A stretch of 64,000 nucleotides of DNA from Clusia tigrina (GCA_920105625.2 OV050032.1:129315829-129379828), one strand, 5' to 3'. Shown: positions 11,841 through 23,595, counted from the stretch's first letter. The notes: generated by a model from the sequence alone, not told the origin. Made by a program: numbers and translations.

Positions 11841-12300
11841 TTCGATCACGTGCTATCTGTTAGCAACCAAAGCAAAGTGGCTCCTCTACAAACGGTGAGT
11901 CTCCCGCGCTTGGAGTTGTGCGGGGCAGTGTTGCTGTCCCAGTTGGTCAAGTCCGTCCAAACAAACTTGGAGATGCCGGCTGCAGGTGTGTTCCTCTGGT
12001 CGGATTCGCAGATCTGTTGGCATGGCTCGAAAAACCCCCACACACTTGGAAGATCTACATCGCCAATCGCACGGCCCAAATACTTAACAACGTCAGCAAC
12101 GCCACGTGGCTCCACGTCGTTTGTGGTGAAAATTCTGCTGAATTGGGCACCCGCGGGTGCAGAGCCGACGATTTAGTCTCCAATTCTTTGTGGTGGAATG
12201 GTCCAAAATGGTTACAAGGCCCTGAAGAGTTGTAGCCTCGACCCCGCAACGCATCGACCACGCCTCCGGAACAAAAAAGAGTGGTGAATTTGACATTCGA
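11765..12300 (+). pseudogene. BEL/Pao RNase H domain
   Basis: Directly after the RT palm and thumb: LVHGFCDASEKAYC at about 11765 (first Asp of RNase H), then, after a frameshift near 11880, VSLPRLELCGAVLL (Glu region) and VFLWSDSQICWHG (Asp), with NRTAQILN and CRADD further on. The order matches the RNase H region of BEL elements, which removes the RNA template. At least three frame changes occur. Confidence 0.8.
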
Positions 12301-12569
12301 AACGCCTACTGATATTCTCGATCGGTTTTCGTTCCATTCGCGGGCATTACGCGTGCTCTCATACGTGTTCCGCTTCCTTTAGAACGGAGTCGCCGCTCGA
12401 AGAAATCTCCCTCGGTTTGCAACCTCTGTGCTTTCCCAAGGCGAAGTCCAAGAAACCAGAAGCAAGCTTATCATCTTAGCTCAGAATCGGCAGTTCCCGC
12501 TCGAAGTAAAAGCGTTAACAGCCAGGTTTCCATTCATTGAAAAAGTTCTCTACTCACTCTCAACCCGTG

Positions 12570-13465
12570 CCTGGACCCGCACAATCTCCTAAGAGTGAAT
12601 GCTAAGCTAGCCTCCTCGGGTCTAAGATACTACGAGCGACACCCCATCATTCTCTCCGATACCTCCCGATTCTGTATTCTATATCTCAATTTTATTCACA
12701 CCCTCTTCCTGCATGCTCAGCAACGGCTTATGTTTCGGATGGCTCGCCAGGAATTCTATATCCCGCGCCTAAAGCCGCAGATAAAAAAATGTATACATTT
12801 GTGTAAAATGTGTACCTTCTTCAAGCAGAAGGCCCGCTCTAAAATCATGGGAGCCTTGCCATCCGAACGTTGTACTTTGACTGTTCCCTTCACAACCACC
12901 GGTGTTGACTTTGCATGCCCTTTCCTCAGTAAAGCGTCGCAGCTTCGGTCAGAGACGTTCCTGAAAGGTTACGTTGCTGTGTTTGTGTGCTTTTCAACGA
13001 AAGCTATATTGGCAGGAGAGGACTGCCTCGCAAAATCATGTCTGATAACGGCAAAACGTTCGTCGGCGCTCAGAGGGCGCTCAGCCGAGAATTCCTCAAG
13101 TTCTCGAAGGAGGTCTCTGCAGACATCGTCAAACAGTATGCGCCACAAGGCTTGAACTGAGATTTCATCCCGCCCAGCGCACCCCATACGGGTGGTCTTT
13201 GGGAATCCGCTGTGAAAAGTTTCAAAACCCATTTGAAAAAGACTGCCGGCGTTCATAACTTTTACTATGAAGAATTTACCACCCTGCTTTGCCGCATAGA
13301 GGCAGTCCCAAATTCTCGGCCGTTTCTTCGCTCTCCCAAGATCCAAATGAACTTTTACCTCTCACTCCAGGTCACTTCCTACGAGGCGCCCCGCTCCACA
13401 GTGGCCGAAATACGCCATCTAGCGGCGCTTCAGCGAAATGTTAAAAGTCATAATATGGCAAACTT
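12570..13465 (+). pseudogene. BEL/Pao integrase
   Basis: A zinc-binding H2C2 region (LHAQQRLMFRMARQEF, then CIHLCKMC, about 12710-12820) is followed by the integrase core. Core motifs are TTTGVDFACPF (near 12898), KIMSDNGKTF (near 13034, different frame) and GGLWESAVKSFK (near 13191), which supply the D,D,E residues. The C-terminal part reaches about 13430 and then stops matching. The frame is broken near 13030, 13155 and 13340. No flanking LTR of this element was found in the window. Confidence 0.8.
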
Positions 13466-13599
13466 TATTATTTTTTTTTAAAACTTAAACCGCAACGGAT
13501 TTTTTCGTTTTCTTTTTTGTTTTGTTCCTAATATTCGCACAGCTGTCAGCATTCAAACTTGACACATGTTTCAGCAAAGTTAACACATTGATCGCTCGA

Positions 13600-15216
13600 C
13601 CGCCGACCTGCAACAACACTAGCATACAGAACTTTTCAATTACGAAGTCAGCAGTACCAATTCATTTCAAACCAAAGGAAGTTATACGCCTATGTACAAC
13701 GAGTCTAAACCCAAAAAAGGCACCTGGTTGTGACCTAATTACCAATAAAATGGTAAGTGAATTGCCGCAAATAGCTCTAATACATCTCACACACATTTTT
13801 AACACTATACTCCGTCTGGGCCACTTCCCTACAACATGGAAAACATCGGAAATAATATTGATTCCAAAACCCGGAAAAGACCCTACTCAGGTATCTTCTT
13901 ATCGGCCCATAAGTCTCCTGCCAACGCTCTCTAAAACGCTCGAACGCTTATTGCTGGAAAAATTAGCACCAAAGCTCGATTTAATCATTCCTCACCACCA
14001 ATTTGGTTTCCGCAAACATCATGGAACTATTGAGCAGGAATAAGGCGAGCATTTGAACAGAGGATGTACTGCTCCGGAATATTCCTAGACGTTGCAAAAG
14101 CCTTTGACAAAGTCTGGCACGAATGACTCATATATAAAATTAAAAAACTTCTGCCAAATAGTTCGCATAAGATTCTAGAGTCATATTTAACAAATCGCAA
14201 ATTTAGGGTTAAATATAAAGAATTTGTAACCCCAGACTTTGAAATTATGGCTGGAGTACCACAAGGTAGTGTGCTTGGACCTATGCTTTACACTCTGTAC
14301 ACTTCCGATCTGCCAACGGATAAAAACCTCGTTACCTCGACTTTCGCTGACGACACAGCTATCCTGAGCTCTCACCTAATTCCACGGATAGCCTCCCGTT
14401 ATTTAGAGGAACACCTTAAAACAATAGAAAGTTGGCTAGCAGATTGGCGCATCAAAGTAAATGAGCAAAAAAGTGTACATGTGACATTTACTCTTAAGCC
14501 CAGTTCTTGTCCGGTAGTCTCCTTAAATGGCATTGTAATCCAGCAAGCAACAGAGGTTAAATACTTAGGAGTGCATTTTGACCGACGGCTCACCTGGAAA
14601 AAACATATACAAGCCAAGAAAATGCAAATGAAACTCAAGGCAAGTTCCTTGTATTGGCTTACCAACCGAAAATCAAAACTGCGTTTAGAGTATAAAGTAC
14701 TTATCTACAAGGCTGTCATTAAACCGATTTGGACTTATGGTATTCAGATATGGGGCACTACTAGTGCATCAAACTTGCAAATAATTCAAAGGGCTCAATC
14801 GAAAATTCTGAGAACGATCAGCGGCGCTCCATGGTTCGTCAGAAACGAAAATATTCACCGCGACCTTAATATAGCACCCGTTGAAGAAGAACTAGCAGTT
14901 TTAAAAACAAAATACCAATTCAAACTTCAGTGTCATCCTAACGAACTAGCAAGGAATCTGCTTCATAGGATGAATACATCTCGACTTAAAAGGCCAGTTT
15001 TTTAAAAAAAAATTGAGTTTCTTTATATTCATATTTTTATATTTATTTTTTTTTTTCTACATAATTTATATAATACTTGAACTTAAATTGCTCTAAGCAC
15101 TGGCGCGGAGCATCAATTTATTTATTAGTTGTAAGCTTTGAAAAATTATTGTTGGTTTCGATTGAAAAGATGCAATAAATAAATCCATGTTGAATTAAAA
15201 AAAAAATATAATAATA
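13600..15216 (+). mobile_element. Jockey-clade retrotransposon, 5'-truncated copy D
   Basis: Only the RT half of ORF2 and the 3' end are present. Motifs in order: KKAPGCDLITNKM (near 13710), SYRPISLLP (near 13899), HQFGFRKHHG (near 13996), VPQGSVLGP (near 14256), the catalytic FADD (near 14344), then KPIWTYGIQIWG and the usual C-terminal APWFVRNENIHRDLN. The frame is broken between 14043 and 14247. After the stop at 15003 comes a 3' UTR with AATAAA (15174) and an A-rich tail. A 13-bp target duplication flanks the copy at 13587-13599 and 15217-15229. 5' truncation is normal for target-primed reverse transcription. Confidence 0.9.
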
Positions 15217-15218
15217 AT

Positions 15219-16975
15219 TGATCGCTCGAAATATAGCGAAGATCAATACCGACAAATTCAAAAACAATTAAGAAATTTTATGAGCCAACTTGTACAAAAG
15301 TGGAAAGAAAGTCATAGAGTTTTGGCAGTGTTCGAAAAGCGAAATAAGATGTGGTTGGATGAAGACATTATTTTCCCTAATCCAGCCGTTGCCCAACGTA
15401 ATGAGAAACCTTTTTCAGAGTGCACAAGTAAGACTCAAATAAAAAAAAAATTGCATCAATTGTCAATGAAACACTGAACGAAGAGTTAATGGTAGCAACG
15501 AGCGTGAGTCTTTACAAGGCTGGAAAAAGAAGCGCTTCACAGGTTGTTTCAAAGTTACGTTCAGAATCTGCAATAGCTCCAAAAATGCTTAAATCTGTAG
15601 ACTCTGAAGCAAAAACCAATATTCCGTATACACCTGAGGAAGCTTTAGCTCTTTATATTGATGGTGGATACTCAAAAAGGTCATACAGACAAATGCAATC
15701 TGGTGTCAAAGAACGAAACGCCAATATTTATCCAAGCTACGATATTTTGGCTAAAACTAAAAGGGAGTGTTACCCCAGTGACATACACGTAACTGAACGT
15801 TCAGCTGAAGTTGGCTTGCAAAGTCTCGTAGACCATACTATTACACGTATAATACAAGGATTTTCAACAGCTTTTGAGGATCTCATGACTGTAGGCAATA
15901 ATAACGATTGCATAAAAGCAATATTTAAATGGGGCTGTGACGGTAGCAGTGGGCACTCTACTTACCGTCAACGTTTCAGTGTTTCTGATACTGGAACAAT
16001 TGATGAGCATTTATTTGCTGTATGTATTGTTCCTTTACAAATTAAAAAAGGACCCTCAATACTATGGCAAAATAACCGGCCTTCTTCAACTCGGTTCTGC
16101 AGACCCATTAAAATCATTTTTGAAAAAGAGTCAGCGGATTTAGTTAGGGCTGAGATAGAAAATGTAAAAAAATAAATTTCACAAATTCTGCCGACAAAAT
16201 TAAGTTCTTTTGAAGGAACACACGAATTTCATTTGACCATGATCGATGGAAAAGTGTTTAATACCATAGCGGAGTCACCATCACTGGCTTGTGGAATTTG
16301 TGGTGCGACACCAAAATTGATGAACAATCTAAATTTAGTTCAACTGAGGCAGCCACAAAACCACTTGTACGAATATGGATTGTCGACACTTCATGCTTGG
16401 ATACGGTGCTTCGAGTATATAATTCATATCGCCTACAGAATACCCATAAAAAATTGACAAATACGTGGAGAAAATAAAGAAATTGCTGAACAAACCAAAA
16501 GAAAAATTCAACTTGAACTAAGAAAAGAATTGGGTATTTTGGTGGACATTCCAACGACTGGTTCGGGGAATACAAACACTGGGAATACCGCCAGAATGTT
16601 TTTCGAGCAGCCAACCATGCCCTCTATAGTAACTGGAGTAAAAATGGAACTTATAAAAAGGTTTGGTATAATATTGCGCACAATGGCATGTGGGTATGCA
16701 GTTAACGTAGAGGCTTTTCGCATATATGCCTGGGAAACAGCAAAAATATTTGTTTCCGAATACCCTTGGTTTTATATGCCTCAATCTGTACATAAAATAT
16801 TAATACATGGAACAGAAACTATTGAAAAAGTTTCGCTACCAATAGGAATGATGTCAGAAGAGGCACTTGAGGCAAGAAATAAAGATTTTCGCACTTATAG
16901 GCTGAACCACACGCGAAAAGACACGAGATTGCACACAATGGAAGACTTGCTGCACGCATGGTGGTAATATGTCGA
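15219..16975 (+). pseudogene. Transib-like (RAG1-related) DDE transposase
   Basis: Four overlapping or adjacent frames read as one protein: about 15219-15470, 15450-16175, 16200-16500 and 16480-16967. Recognisable blocks are KWGCDGSSGHSTYRQRF (near 15929; its Asp would be the first catalytic acid), MIDGKVFN then CGICGATPKLMNN (near 16240-16330, a Cys pair), LSTLHAWIRCFEY (near 16380), GSGNTNTGNTARMFF (near 16563), and the C-terminal PIGMMSEEALEARNKDFR with RKDTR and MEDLLHAWW (16850-16965). The last block resembles the RAG1 region around its catalytic Glu. Transib transposases are established relatives of RAG1. Frameshifts near 15470, 16180 and 16460 make it a pseudogene. Family assignment is by motif memory, without a search. 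Confidence 0.7.
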
Positions 16976-17069
16976 TGTCCTCCTCTCTGAGAAGGACAAG
17001 AAGGTTATAAGCGGCTGATTTGGAGTGATGTATGCTGACCTGAGCTACCCTCAGCATCCTTCTTACCGC

Positions 17070-18208
17070 ATGGGGGTAGTTTACCCTCAGTAAGCTTAGT
17101 TTTTGGTGCTGATTCGCTTACTACAACCATCTCGTGGGGTCTTCCAACAGTTTATTTGCCTCCGCCACCTCCTACAGGTTGTCGCCCGGAGCAACAGAGG
17201 TGGGAAATATTATTAATTGGGCCTCTCTCATGCCAAACCGCAACCTATGTTGCTGCTTCTCGAGTACCCCAGGGAATCCTCACTGAGCAACAGCAACACA
17301 GGTTGACTATTCTTCTGTATTTCTTCTACTTTTAGGACTGACCAGTCGTCCATCGGAACCCCAGGCTTTTGTAGTCATAGGGACTGGATGAGCTTCGTGC
17401 TCCCCAGCTTTATTTTTGGCAATCAGATGCGCACCCTAAGCTTTCTCGGTATCTCCGAAGTTGGGATGAGTTTCAACGTGAAACCGTCCCATGCACTGCT
17501 GATCGCTGCAACGCACTTCTCCAGAAACTCATTCGAGAAGCCATCCGCACACCTGATTACCCTACAACCTCGGCACACCTCTTCGCAGTTGAAGACCGGG
17601 ATCCGACCCTAGTTCTCCAAGAGGTGCTTGACGACCATCTCCGACAATCGTCATTCTATGGAGCCCCTCTCAACCAGCACCTGTCTTCCACTATTACTAC
17701 TTGCATCCACAAAGGCAACTTGGAGGTGGTCCCTAGCCACCGCAAACCATCCTAGCGGCTGTCGCAGCACTTATGGAAGGGCCCTCCTACCGCTTAGAGA
17801 TATACCGTCCTCTTTTTGCGGCGGCATCGATCACTTCTTGCGATCGATTTCGTTTTGCCGCGCAAGCCTGTTGTGGTAATGGCTGTTGTTTCTTTAGTGT
17901 TCCGGTCGTCTTAAACTCCCGCACCACTGCCATATATTGGATTTTGTCTTCGGCATCCGTTCGTACTCTTACCCTCCATTTCGTATGAACAGGGCCCTCT
18001 GGTATCGCACCTTCAGCAATGAGCCAGAAGACTTCTTATTTTTTTTGTTTGGCACAGCCACTTTGGCTGGTGGATGTGCACTTTTGGTTGTTATTTGGCT
18101 GGGTGATACAAGTGTGCTATGGCTGGCCTTCTTGGCACCACCGACTACTATGTTCTCCTGTCTGGAGGCCAGGAGTTCATCTTCTGAATAGGTGCCCAGC
18201 ACCCCCAT
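17070..18208 (-). pseudogene. DUF4780-like ORF1 relic of a non-LTR element
   Basis: Frame-switching minus-strand translation gives a basic Ser/Lys-rich N-terminus (from MGVLGTYSEDELLASR at 18208), then a C-terminal domain with DGFSNEFLEKC, ISSAWDGFTLKL, RKLRVRI, NPGVPMDDWSVL (part inferred) and EDSLG. This layout matches the DUF4780-type domain in ORF1 of the intact element at 39439-44725 (AWAEEWIPAMKPWEG, VSEWRVLHRL). The domain is common in insect I/LOA-group ORF1 proteins. Stops and shifts are many. No ORF2 follows in the expected place. Confidence 0.55.
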
Positions 18209-18954
18209 TCTGTCTTCATACTTCTTTTTTTAATTTTAATTTTTTCTTTCATATTTTTGGTTTTTTGTTCCCACGAGTATGCACGGAAAGGATGGTCCGC
18301 CACGGCAGAGCCCGCATACCGAATTAAAGCACTTAAATACAACCGACCTTGCCTGGGTATCGGAGGGGACCGTTTGCGACTAGTTGTTGTCACACTACCA
18401 GCTATGCAGCTATCGGCACGGATACCTTCAAACCTTAGCTTAAAGTGTTTTTTGTACCTGGCTTGGTCTGGCACCTCAGAGCATGACCTGTTCGGAATGG
18501 GAGGCCCTACCTATTATTATATTTTACAGCATAATTCATTGTGACTGTAAGGGGTTAGAGAATGAGTACATACTACTGATTCTTTCGACTCGAAGAGAAA
18601 AAAATTTTATAGAAAGAAGCATTTTTGAGACCATGCCCTTTTGATTTGAACCTGGTTGAATGTGAGCCCTAGCATATTTACTACTAGACCACTGAGGGCG
18701 GTTTGCAAGAATTAAATCAAAAAAACTGGACGAAAGTACAAAATTTCCGCGGTGTTATGATCGAGTAAACTATTATTTTAGTACACCCCTCGAGGTGAGT
18801 ACTTAGTTATTTAGTAGTATTAGTAGTACGAGTATATAGGAAGAAGAATGAATAATACTGAATAAAGGAAAATTTTTGTGTGACGTGGGATTAGCGCCCT
18901 CGACAATCCTTTGGATTTACTAGGTAATTATGAGGCCCATTATATCCTAGGCTT
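18209..18954. other. Spacer with probable ORF1 leader and tRNA-like segment
   Basis: 18209-18540 is probably the leader of the ORF1 relic on the minus strand. 18560-18950 is noncoding AT-rich sequence containing one tRNA-like segment (18633-18699). No coding region is supported. Confidence 0.4.
18633..18699 (-). repeat. tRNA-like segment, probably a SINE head or tRNA pseudogene
   Basis: Minus strand: GTGGTCTAGTAGTAA resembles an A box of the Glu/Asp tRNA type, and AGGTTCAAATC resembles a B box about 30 bp downstream. The outer bases GCCCT and AGGGC can pair. The anticodon arm does not fold well, so a working tRNA is unlikely. Confidence 0.4.
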
Positions 18955-20100
18955 CGGTTGTCTGGGGGTGAGGACTATCTCAACGGAGTGAAATCTGCTC
19001 TTTCTAGATTACAGAGAACAGTGGCCAGTTGTTGTACTGGAGCCTTTCCAACAACTTCTGGCCCTTCTCTTGTTGCATTGCTGAATTTTCCCGCACTGGA
19101 TGTTTTTATTCAAGCAGAGGCTCTAAAGGCCATTTGTAGGCTAACCGCAATGGGCAGAGGTTTGGTGCTCCTTTAGCTCTTAAAAAAATTATTGGAAATG
19201 ACATGGATACTGCTTACCTTTCTATGCCCACTGACTTAATTCCCGCGTATCCAATAACAGAATGGCAGTACTGCATTAAAATTCCAAAGACTCACTTGTG
19301 GATCCTAATACTGAATCTGGTAGGTAGTACTGTCGTATCTCCATTGATGGGTCCAGAACAGATCCTGGATCGGGTTCTGGATATTCCGGGGAACTAAACG
19401 GTGCTCAGTTGAGTTACGCTCTTGGTATTCATGTTTCTATTTTCCAGGCCGAAATCTTTGCGATCTTGATGGCGACGGACAGAGGGTGTGGCAGATGTGT
19501 TTGTGTCTGCAGTGACAGTCAGGCTACGCTGAAAGCATTACTCAGCCCACATGTCACTTCCAAACTAGTAGTGTTACGTAAATCCAGATTAACTGGGAAA
19601 GCATAATAGTTTGATGGTAACAGTACATATGGGCGTTATTGGGACGAAGTCGCGGACCAAGTTGCAAATAAAGTATGTGAAGTCAGTTTTCTTGGCGTTG
19701 AATCTGTTGTTCCCTTATCTTTTGCTGCCATTAAGGCTATTAGAGATTGTGTTCTTTGTGCACAGAATCGCGAATAGGAAGTCTTAGGACTGTATACTTT
19801 TGATAGATTTGATGACGAGTCATTTTACGTAGTTTAAGCACATGGATATGGTAGGCACAGCAGTCAGTGCTCTTTGCCTGGCTTGTGCGGATGAGGATGA
19901 AACGGTTAAGCACTTTTTGAGTGTGCCCCGATTTCTCGATGGTCAGGTGTAAGGATCAGGTTTTTAGAATTGGCAACCTAACTAGCGTAAAATTTAGCTC
20001 CATAATAGGGGCGCAGGATCTTATGCAATTTATTCACAGATTATATAGAATATAGAATGGTCAAAGAATAATTAAAAAAATGGAACATCAAATATAGTAC
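18955..20100 (+). pseudogene. C-terminal RT and RNase H relic of an I/LOA-type element
   Basis: 18990-19150 reads like the post-RT linker (LVALLNFPALDVFIQAEALK). 19409-19570 carries RNase H motifs: FQAEIFAILMA (Glu) and VCSDSQATLKALLS (Asp). Around 19620-19760, in changing frames, come a HMGVIG phrase and VADQVANKV, matching the last RNase H block. Around 19870-19930 a Cys/His phrase (LCLACADEDETVKHFL) recalls the C-terminal zinc finger. The 3' end near 20100 precedes a run of A. Many frame breaks. Confidence 0.7.
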
Positions 20101-20383
20101 AATGGATGTCTTATATGTCCTATTTGCTATATCTGACAAACTGGTCCAACAAAAAAAAAAAAATGTGTGCTCATTAACTTTTTATTTTATTTTATTTATT
20201 ATTTTCGTTTGGTTGGGAATGCAAGCCTCATCTCTCCTACTATAAAAGTATGCAGTAATTTTGTGTTAGGTGAAACACGTTGTCAAATAAAAGTGTTAAT
20301 GAGAAACACACCATCCATAGTGCCACTGTCGAGAGAAACGACTATCATTTGAAAAATTTCAGATATTTTTAAATTTTTTTTAC
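20101..20383. other. AT-rich spacer
   Basis: AT-rich sequence with an A run at 20150-20163. I see no gene or clear element boundary. Confidence 0.4.
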
Positions 20384-21010
20384 GTTGACTTATGTGAGCT
20401 ATGACGCAATTATTCAGTACACTATAAAATCCTCTTTTGGGTCGAGAATAGCAGCGTGTCTTCTTGGCCTACTTTCTACTATTTTTTCAACATACTCCGT
20501 GGAAAAGGAACGCCATATTTTTTTTATTGTTCGCAGAGCTGCTTCAAATTGTATACAGGCTTTCCTGCAATCTTGATTTTCATAATGGCCCACACTTTTT
20601 CTATATGGTTGGCATTTGGAGATTCTAAGGGCTAAATCCTTTGTGATGACCCCATTTTGATACTTCCACTCGCATCAGAGACGACTTCGATGCTTTGGGT
20701 CATTGTCTTGTAGATCCCAATCTTCTTCAGAAGGCCAAGCTTGTATGATTTCAAAGTAAATTTTGCATGAATTGGAGAAAAATCCCAAAGCCACGGAGCG
20801 AAATTTGTTCTTTATCCCATGTAAGCGCTGCTTGATTGTGTTTAGACCAATGTTAATTCCTTTTTTGAGCACTTTCTCTTTAGCTTCCCCCAGCCGCAGA
20901 GTAGGAACAGCCAATACGTTTGTAGCTTCCTCGGACAGCTTCATCCACTTCTTAACGAAGTACTTCGATTTCTTAATTGTTTTAGATACGGCAGCATATA
21001 ACATTTTCTA
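20384..21010 (-). pseudogene. Tc1-like transposase remnant (C-terminal half)
   Basis: Minus strand: KKGINIGLNTIKQRLHG (DNA-binding/linker side, near 20870) is followed by the second catalytic block WDLQDNDPKHRSRL (near 20710-20675). The C-terminal part continues after a stop: a broken DWPSQSPDANPIENVW-type block, then IWRSFSTEYVEKIVES and DFIVY near 20410. The DNDPKH phrase is diagnostic of Tc1/mariner DDE transposases. The N-terminus and terminal repeats are not found; stop codons near 20674 and 20590 disable it. Confidence 0.75.
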
Positions 21011-21600
21011 GTGTGTGCATAAACACACGGCCTCATACCGCTTCGCGTATACAGAACTAATTTCGTCAAACGTCCTTCTCTTAATGAAGTAACGTGAAAT
21101 AGTCAGCTGATATGACATTGGCGTCGTAAACATGTAACAAATAATCACTATTTGCGAAAGGATATATGTAACTATGAAATATGGTGGTTTTCTCTTGTTG
21201 AACAGACTGTATGAATATGTATTTTAATGCGACCAATGTATTAGTTTATATCATTCAGTGTATTAGTTTATATCATTCGGCCAGTGTATTAGTTTATATC
21301 ATTTGATTGTTTCATTTTACTATCGAATTAGATTTCAACGTCATTTATGAAAGGACTTAAACACTGAAATTAAATCATACATTTATGGTTAATAATATGG
21401 TAATAGTTATTATGATATTTATTAAATTATTGAATTTATTTTATTTGCAGCATATGAGAAATGCTTAAAGTGAGATAACTTAATTGAGAAAAATTTACTG
21501 TTGATTTTTTATAAGTTTTATGATGAAGCTTTTGTATTTATTAAAATACTCAACCTTTATATGCATGATGGAAATTTTTCATATTATATAGTGGTTCCAG
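21011..21600. other. Intronic spacer upstream of the fax exon
   Basis: AT-rich, no coding signal. It holds a small three-copy tandem at 21233-21303 and ends in the splice acceptor before 21601. Confidence 0.5.
21233..21303 (+). repeat. Three-copy 22-26 bp tandem repeat
   Basis: The phrase GTATTAGTTTATATCATT occurs three times in a row, with CAGT or CGGCCAGT between copies. Noncoding and intronic. Confidence 0.9.
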
Positions 21601-22103
21601 GGTACAAAAAAAGTGAAGGCCCATGGAATTGGAGTGCACAGTGCTGAAGAAATTGAAGAGTTCGGGAAGAACGACCTGAAAGTACTCAGTGAAATGTTGG
21701 ATTGCAAGCCTTTCTTCTTTGGGGATGAACCTACAACTTTGGATGTAGTTGCATTTGCAGTATTATCTCAATTGCACTACTTGTCGAAGGATATTTCATA
21801 TCCGCTTCGCGACTTCATGACCGAAAAATGTCCCAATTTGGTGGGACATGTATCTCGTATGAAAGAGAAATGCTTTCCAGACTGGGATGAAATTTGCACA
21901 AAGTTGGATTTAAATGCTCGTATTCCAAAACCAGAGTAAGCTGCAAGCGTGAGAAATATGTATATGTATATATTTCCAACAATAATTGGTTGAATTTCAA
22001 TTTCAGGCCAGAAATCAAGGAAGGTAAAGAGGGTGAATTGGAAAAGTCAAACGAGCAAGAATCTGAAGCTGACAAAATTGAGAAGGAACTGGAGAAAGAC
22101 AAG
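21601..22103 (+). CDS. fax: Failed axon connections protein, two internal exons
   Basis: Exon 1 (21601-21935) follows a TTCCAG acceptor and codes AHGIGVHSAEEIEEFGK, FFFGDEPTTLDVVAFAVLSQL, HYLSKDISYPLRDFM and FPDWDEICTKLDLN. This is the C-terminal glutathione-transferase-like domain of the dipteran Fax protein, a membrane-associated factor acting with Abl in axon growth. Exon 2 (22007-22103) follows TTTCAG and codes the acidic tail EGELEKSNEQESEADKIEKE; its donor is AAG|GTATTG. The intron between (21936-22006) is 71 bp with GT and AG ends and a phase that joins PEPEIKEGK. No lesion is seen. Earlier exons must lie to the left, and later ones are not found in the remaining window. A recent retrocopy is excluded by the intron. 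Similar GST-like Fax relatives are the main alternative. Confidence 0.85.
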
Positions 22104-22628
22104 GTATTGCTTATTAACTGATTTTTTCATAATTTCATAATTTATTTAATGAGACAAATTCTCAAAATAGGAATGATACAGCAAAGCTCATTTTAAAAAA
22201 TTATAATTTGTTTGTATAACTATAGATAACTTTCCTTTTGCCACTGATTAGGTTTTATGCGTTATAATTTAATGGTTTAAATTAAAAATCGCTTATAAAG
22301 TTGACATATGTATACAATTTGCATACTGTTTTTAAATGTTTAATACATAATGAAACGCAATTTCAAGTAAAGCAATAAGTTGTTTCCAATTTTTCATCAC
22401 ATCGAAAGTGTGTTTGTCATCTAGTCATTCTTTGTACTAGTCTACAGGCAAATGTTCTTCTTATCGGAAAAATCTAATTTGTTTAGCAGACATAATCGAT
22501 GTATTCCTTATTAAGGAGCCGAAATAAACTTTGTTTTATATTACCAATGATTTCTACAGGTTTACGTTTAATCCTAACGTAAGTCTTAAATTTTGTATTC
22601 AATTTCATTAGGATTAAAAAATCGTTAG
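22104..22628. other. Intron sequence after fax exon
   Basis: AT-rich noncoding sequence with no element motif recognised. Confidence 0.6.
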
Positions 22629-23262
22629 TTATACCCTCTACCTTAAAAAAAGGTAAAAAGGCTATACTGGGCTTTTGTGGTTGAGAGCGGTTTCAATAGA
22701 TACCACTTTCTGAACAATTTCTATAACCATTTCTTTTTCTACACCGTTAGAGCTATCTAAATGAAACTTTTCAAAAGTATAGTCTGGACAAAGATACAGA
22801 ACCAGATTTCTATATGGGCTGATTTGGACAAAGACCACGCATACCTTCCATATATGATACTTTTTAAACTATTTTTAGAATGACTATAACTTCGGTTCAC
22901 TTGATGGAATATTGACACAATTATATAGTTCTGTTGATGTGGGTCCTATTAAGCACTATGCAAAAAGGGGGCGGTATATATTAACTGCCACGGCCGCTAT
23001 TAACATCACTTAAGATATATTAGAGACTTATGGACGAAACTTTACGAGAAGCAACATGTGGACATTATAAAGCTAACTGCAAGAGATGAGGTTGATCAGA
23101 GAAAGGACACACCCACTTTTGATATAAGGAACTTTCGGGTCTAAAATTAAAATTAGCCTACTTATCCTCGTATTGATGTTATGGGAATAAAAATGTACAT
23201 GGAGTCCATAATAGTATGTGTGCAAAATATATAATATAATACTAAAAAGTATAAAATTCCTC
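22629..23262 (-). repeat. GTGGGCG-box dispersed repeat, second copy (inverted)
   Basis: Starts with a TATACCCTCTACC-type end and carries, in reverse complement, the same ordered phrases as 9480-10690, including the block containing the ACACCGTTAGAGCTAT phrase and the GGGTCTAAAATTAAAATTAG phrase near 23130. Truncated relative to the first copy. Confidence 0.75.
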
Positions 23263-23264
23263 AA

Positions 23265-23595
23265 TTTATCGCTCCAAAACGATTGGGTGTAGATATTAGT
23301 CTTGTCGAGGAAGCTAAATATCTGGGCGTGATCCTAGATTGAAAGCTGAATGGGAAACCTAATATAAGTGGGCGCGTTAGGAAGGCTCAGGTAGCTATGT
23401 ACTCTTGCAAAAGAGTTGTAGGTAAGAAATGGGGGTTACAGCCTAAGGTACAAGATAGCTAAGCAGACCTGTCTGCATCTGTGCCGGGTTCCCGGCCACA
23501 GGGATATTCCAGGGAACTGTAAAGTTGATGAACTTGCCCGTGATGGTGCCATACCGATTGAACCAGATAGGTCAAACCTCAGTTCAGTCAACATA
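23265..23595 (+). pseudogene. I/LOA-type RT and RNase H scrap
   Basis: 23280-23460 reads EEAKYLGVILD (post-RT block) followed by KLNGKPNISGRVRKAQ and CKRVVGKKWGLQPK, the RT thumb of I/LOA elements. 23490-23570 reads PGHRDIPGNCKVDELARDGA, the last RNase H motif. A deletion joins the two parts, and there is a stop near 23340. Confidence 0.7.

Larger units (their letters stand above)
13480..16975 (+). mobile_element. Transib-type DNA transposon relic, split by a Jockey insertion
   Basis: The transposase frame starts at about 15219, immediately after the 3' tail of a Jockey copy. The Jockey is flanked by a 13-bp direct repeat (ATTGATCGCTCGA), so the 5' part of this relic lies at about 13480-13599. 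Terminal inverted repeats of the usual Transib type (starting CAC) could not be located with confidence. The 3' end after 16975 is unresolved. Confidence 0.6.

Noticed and set aside
18633..18699. Functional tRNA gene
   Set aside because: A and B boxes are recognisable but the anticodon arm does not fold, so I list it as tRNA-like only.
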